Of a DNA stretch of 12,963 nucleotides, positions 11,985 through 12,963 are shown piece after piece. The translations under genes were made by a program, and so were the position numbers. Within the stretch, counting starts at the first letter, position 1. Every line of letters starts with the position of its first letter. This DNA comes from Candidatus Shapirobacteria bacterium. Its GTDB lineage: Bacteria > Patescibacteriota > Microgenomatia > UBA12405. Under the pieces are notes generated by a model. The model saw only the letters and a list, made by a program, of their open reading frames with translations. It had not been told where the DNA came from and ran no database searches. Location of the stretch: positions 1 to 12,963 of the forward strand of contig JAHBAQ020000002.1 in assembly GCA_018500045.2 (NCBI GenBank), given 5' to 3'.

Positions 11985-12963
11985 CTATAGTTCTGTCCAA
12001 TAGGAAATACTCCAAGATGGGCCACGGGAGTATTTAGGATCTTTTGTTCCCCTGACAGCGGTCCATTTTGAATCAGTGGGTTTTTTGAAGAAAACATTAG
12101 TCGAACCACCACCATCAAAATGATAAGCCTCTTTACAGCCGAGCTTGATTAAAGTGTTAGCCAATTCTTCCCCCCACCAACCACTATTAGTGGTAACGTA
12201 AAGAAAATTATTTTTATTAATCTGGCAAAAACCTTGGATAACAGCGGCATAACTACTTTTGCGACGTTTATAGATATTCTTACCATTAGAAACTATTTTT
12301 TTGCCCTCAACAGTGGTTAAAGCACCACTTATAGTGGCTTCATTGTAACTTTTTACAATTGTTTCAGTTCGAGCCGGAGTTCTTTCGCTGTTGTACATAA
12401 TATCGTCGATATTATGGAGGGTACTATTTTTATCTATCCAACATATATCACTCCTAATATATTTTTTACTTGTCGGATCGTTACGTAAAACTTTACCCTC
12501 ATGAATTATCAAACCAATTTTGGAATATTTTCTGAAACCACTAGACCTACCACTATATTTGTAACTAACCATCTCGTTAAAAGCTACAGCAGCCTTGTTT
12601 TTTAGACCATTGGCATTACTACTGATGGCGTGATTAAAAATATTGATATATATATCAGAGCTTTTCTTGTAGTCATCAGAATTGTAAGTATGGAATTGTT
12701 TATAAGGATCTTTAGCCCAAATCCTGGTAAGAGTATAACCTGTTGGTTTAGAAATCCAAATTTTTAAAGAGTCAGTTATGGTTTTATATTTGGCATTTTT
12801 GCCTTCGATGGGGTCATAAGTTTCTTTGTCCCAAACACTTGTTGGTGTTGGTGTTGGTATTAGGGTTATAGTCGGTTTAATTGTCGGTGTTAATGTTGGG
12901 TTAATGGTTGGTATTGGTGTTCCTGTTGGTCTAATTGTTGGTGTTTGAGTTAAGGTAGGATTA
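11985..12963 (-). CDS. Surface or secreted phosphodiester glycosidase-domain protein, 5' end beyond the window
   Basis: The frame is open from the window edge to the TAG at 11987-11985, 325 visible residues. An internal ATG at 12572 is not the true start, because the coding frame continues upstream without a stop. Visible residues 1-41 are a Thr/Pro-rich linker (repeated PT and TPTPTP units). A spacer domain follows, then a phosphodiester glycosidase (NAGPA/DUF2233-type) domain. Its marks are RTPARTETIV, SGALTTVEGKK, a strand FLYVTTNSGW, the signature HFDGGGSTNVFF (about 281-292) and the closing SRGPSWSISYW. Such domains cleave sugar phosphodiesters in eukaryotic and bacterial enzymes; the substrate here is unknown. 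The linker suggests display outside the cell with an anchor or signal peptide upstream of the window. The nusA promoter lies just after its stop. Confidence 0.8.
   Translation of the reverse strand, partial: NPTLTQTPTIRPTGTPIPTINPTLTPTIKPTITLIPTPTPTSVWDKETYDPIEGKNAKYKTITDSLKIWISKPTGYTLTRIWAKDPYKQFHTYNSDDYKKSSDIYINIFNHAISSNANGLKNKAAVAFNEMVSYKYSGRSSGFRKYSKIGLIIHEGKVLRNDPTSKKYIRSDICWIDKNSTLHNIDDIMYNSERTPARTETIVKSYNEATISGALTTVEGKKIVSNGKNIYKRRKSSYAAVIQGFCQINKNNFLYVTTNSGWWGEELANTLIKLGCKEAYHFDGGGSTNVFFKKPTDSKWTAVRGTKDPKYSRGPSWSISYWTEL
12841..12961 (-). repeat. Degenerate Thr/Pro-coding repeat tract
   Basis: On the plus strand this is G/T-rich with many TTGG(T)GTTGG-like units. On the minus strand it reads as irregular PT(I/L)xPT units, with variable residues between the Pro-Thr pairs. 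It is a coding low-complexity linker of the glycosidase protein and continues to the window edge. Confidence 0.75.

Noticed and set aside
12841..12961. Tandem repeat array or CRISPR-like element
   Set aside because: Units are irregular and short, without spacers, and the frame reads as a continuous Thr/Pro linker.
1..12963. tRNA genes, insertion sequences, prophage or attachment sites
   Set aside because: No cloverleaf-like segment, transposase, integrase or flanking direct repeats were seen; gaps between genes are mostly under 160 nt.

Overview
This is an AT-rich, gene-dense bacterial window. It carries a core information-processing block (transcription elongation, translation initiation, RNA decay, proline charging, chromosome segregation), and almost everything lies on the minus strand. 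The gene content suggests a member of the Candidate Phyla Radiation (Patescibacteria), perhaps Microgenomates-like. The reasons are an archaeal/eukaryotic-type ProRS with a C-terminal zinc module, very short NusA and IF2, a DHH-fold protein lacking its catalytic signature in the slot after infB, no rimP/rbfA/truB in the cluster, and a surface protein with a Thr/Pro linker. The lineage is inferred from gene style, not from a marker search.

Layout, read in the direction of minus-strand transcription (high to low coordinates): (1) 12963-11985, the C-terminal part of a secreted or surface phosphodiester glycosidase (NAGPA-fold) protein whose start is outside the window. (2) nusA - infB - degenerate DHH protein (11858-8621). 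This unit has an extended -10 promoter, a leader containing an intrinsic terminator, and a closing terminator at 8575-8601. (3) One plus-strand gene of unknown function (7988-8464) with its own -10 element and a large nested terminator. (4) rpsO - pnp - SLOG-fold protein - Lon-type AAA+ ATPase without protease - RNase J - proS - ftsK (7855 to 1, ftsK truncated by the window edge).

The last block joins S15, PNPase and RNase J, the main RNA 3' and 5' exonucleases of many bacteria, with two poorly described proteins: a SLOG-fold putative nucleotide-ligand binder and a protease-less Lon ATPase. The order nusA-infB...rpsO-pnp...rnj...ftsK recalls the Bacillus-type chromosomal neighbourhood, so this looks like a streamlined ancestral cluster with additions.

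The regulatory layer is the least expected part. Five consecutive genes (SLOG protein, Lon-like ATPase, rnj, proS, ftsK) each have a -10-like hexamer ending 5-6 nt before the ATG and no Shine-Dalgarno sequence. That is the geometry of leaderless transcripts. By contrast nusA and rpsO have extended -10 promoters about 80 nt upstream and structured leaders of about 70 nt. The nusA leader contains a full intrinsic terminator that any nusA transcript must read through. The rpsO leader folds into a long two-part hairpin just before the start codon.
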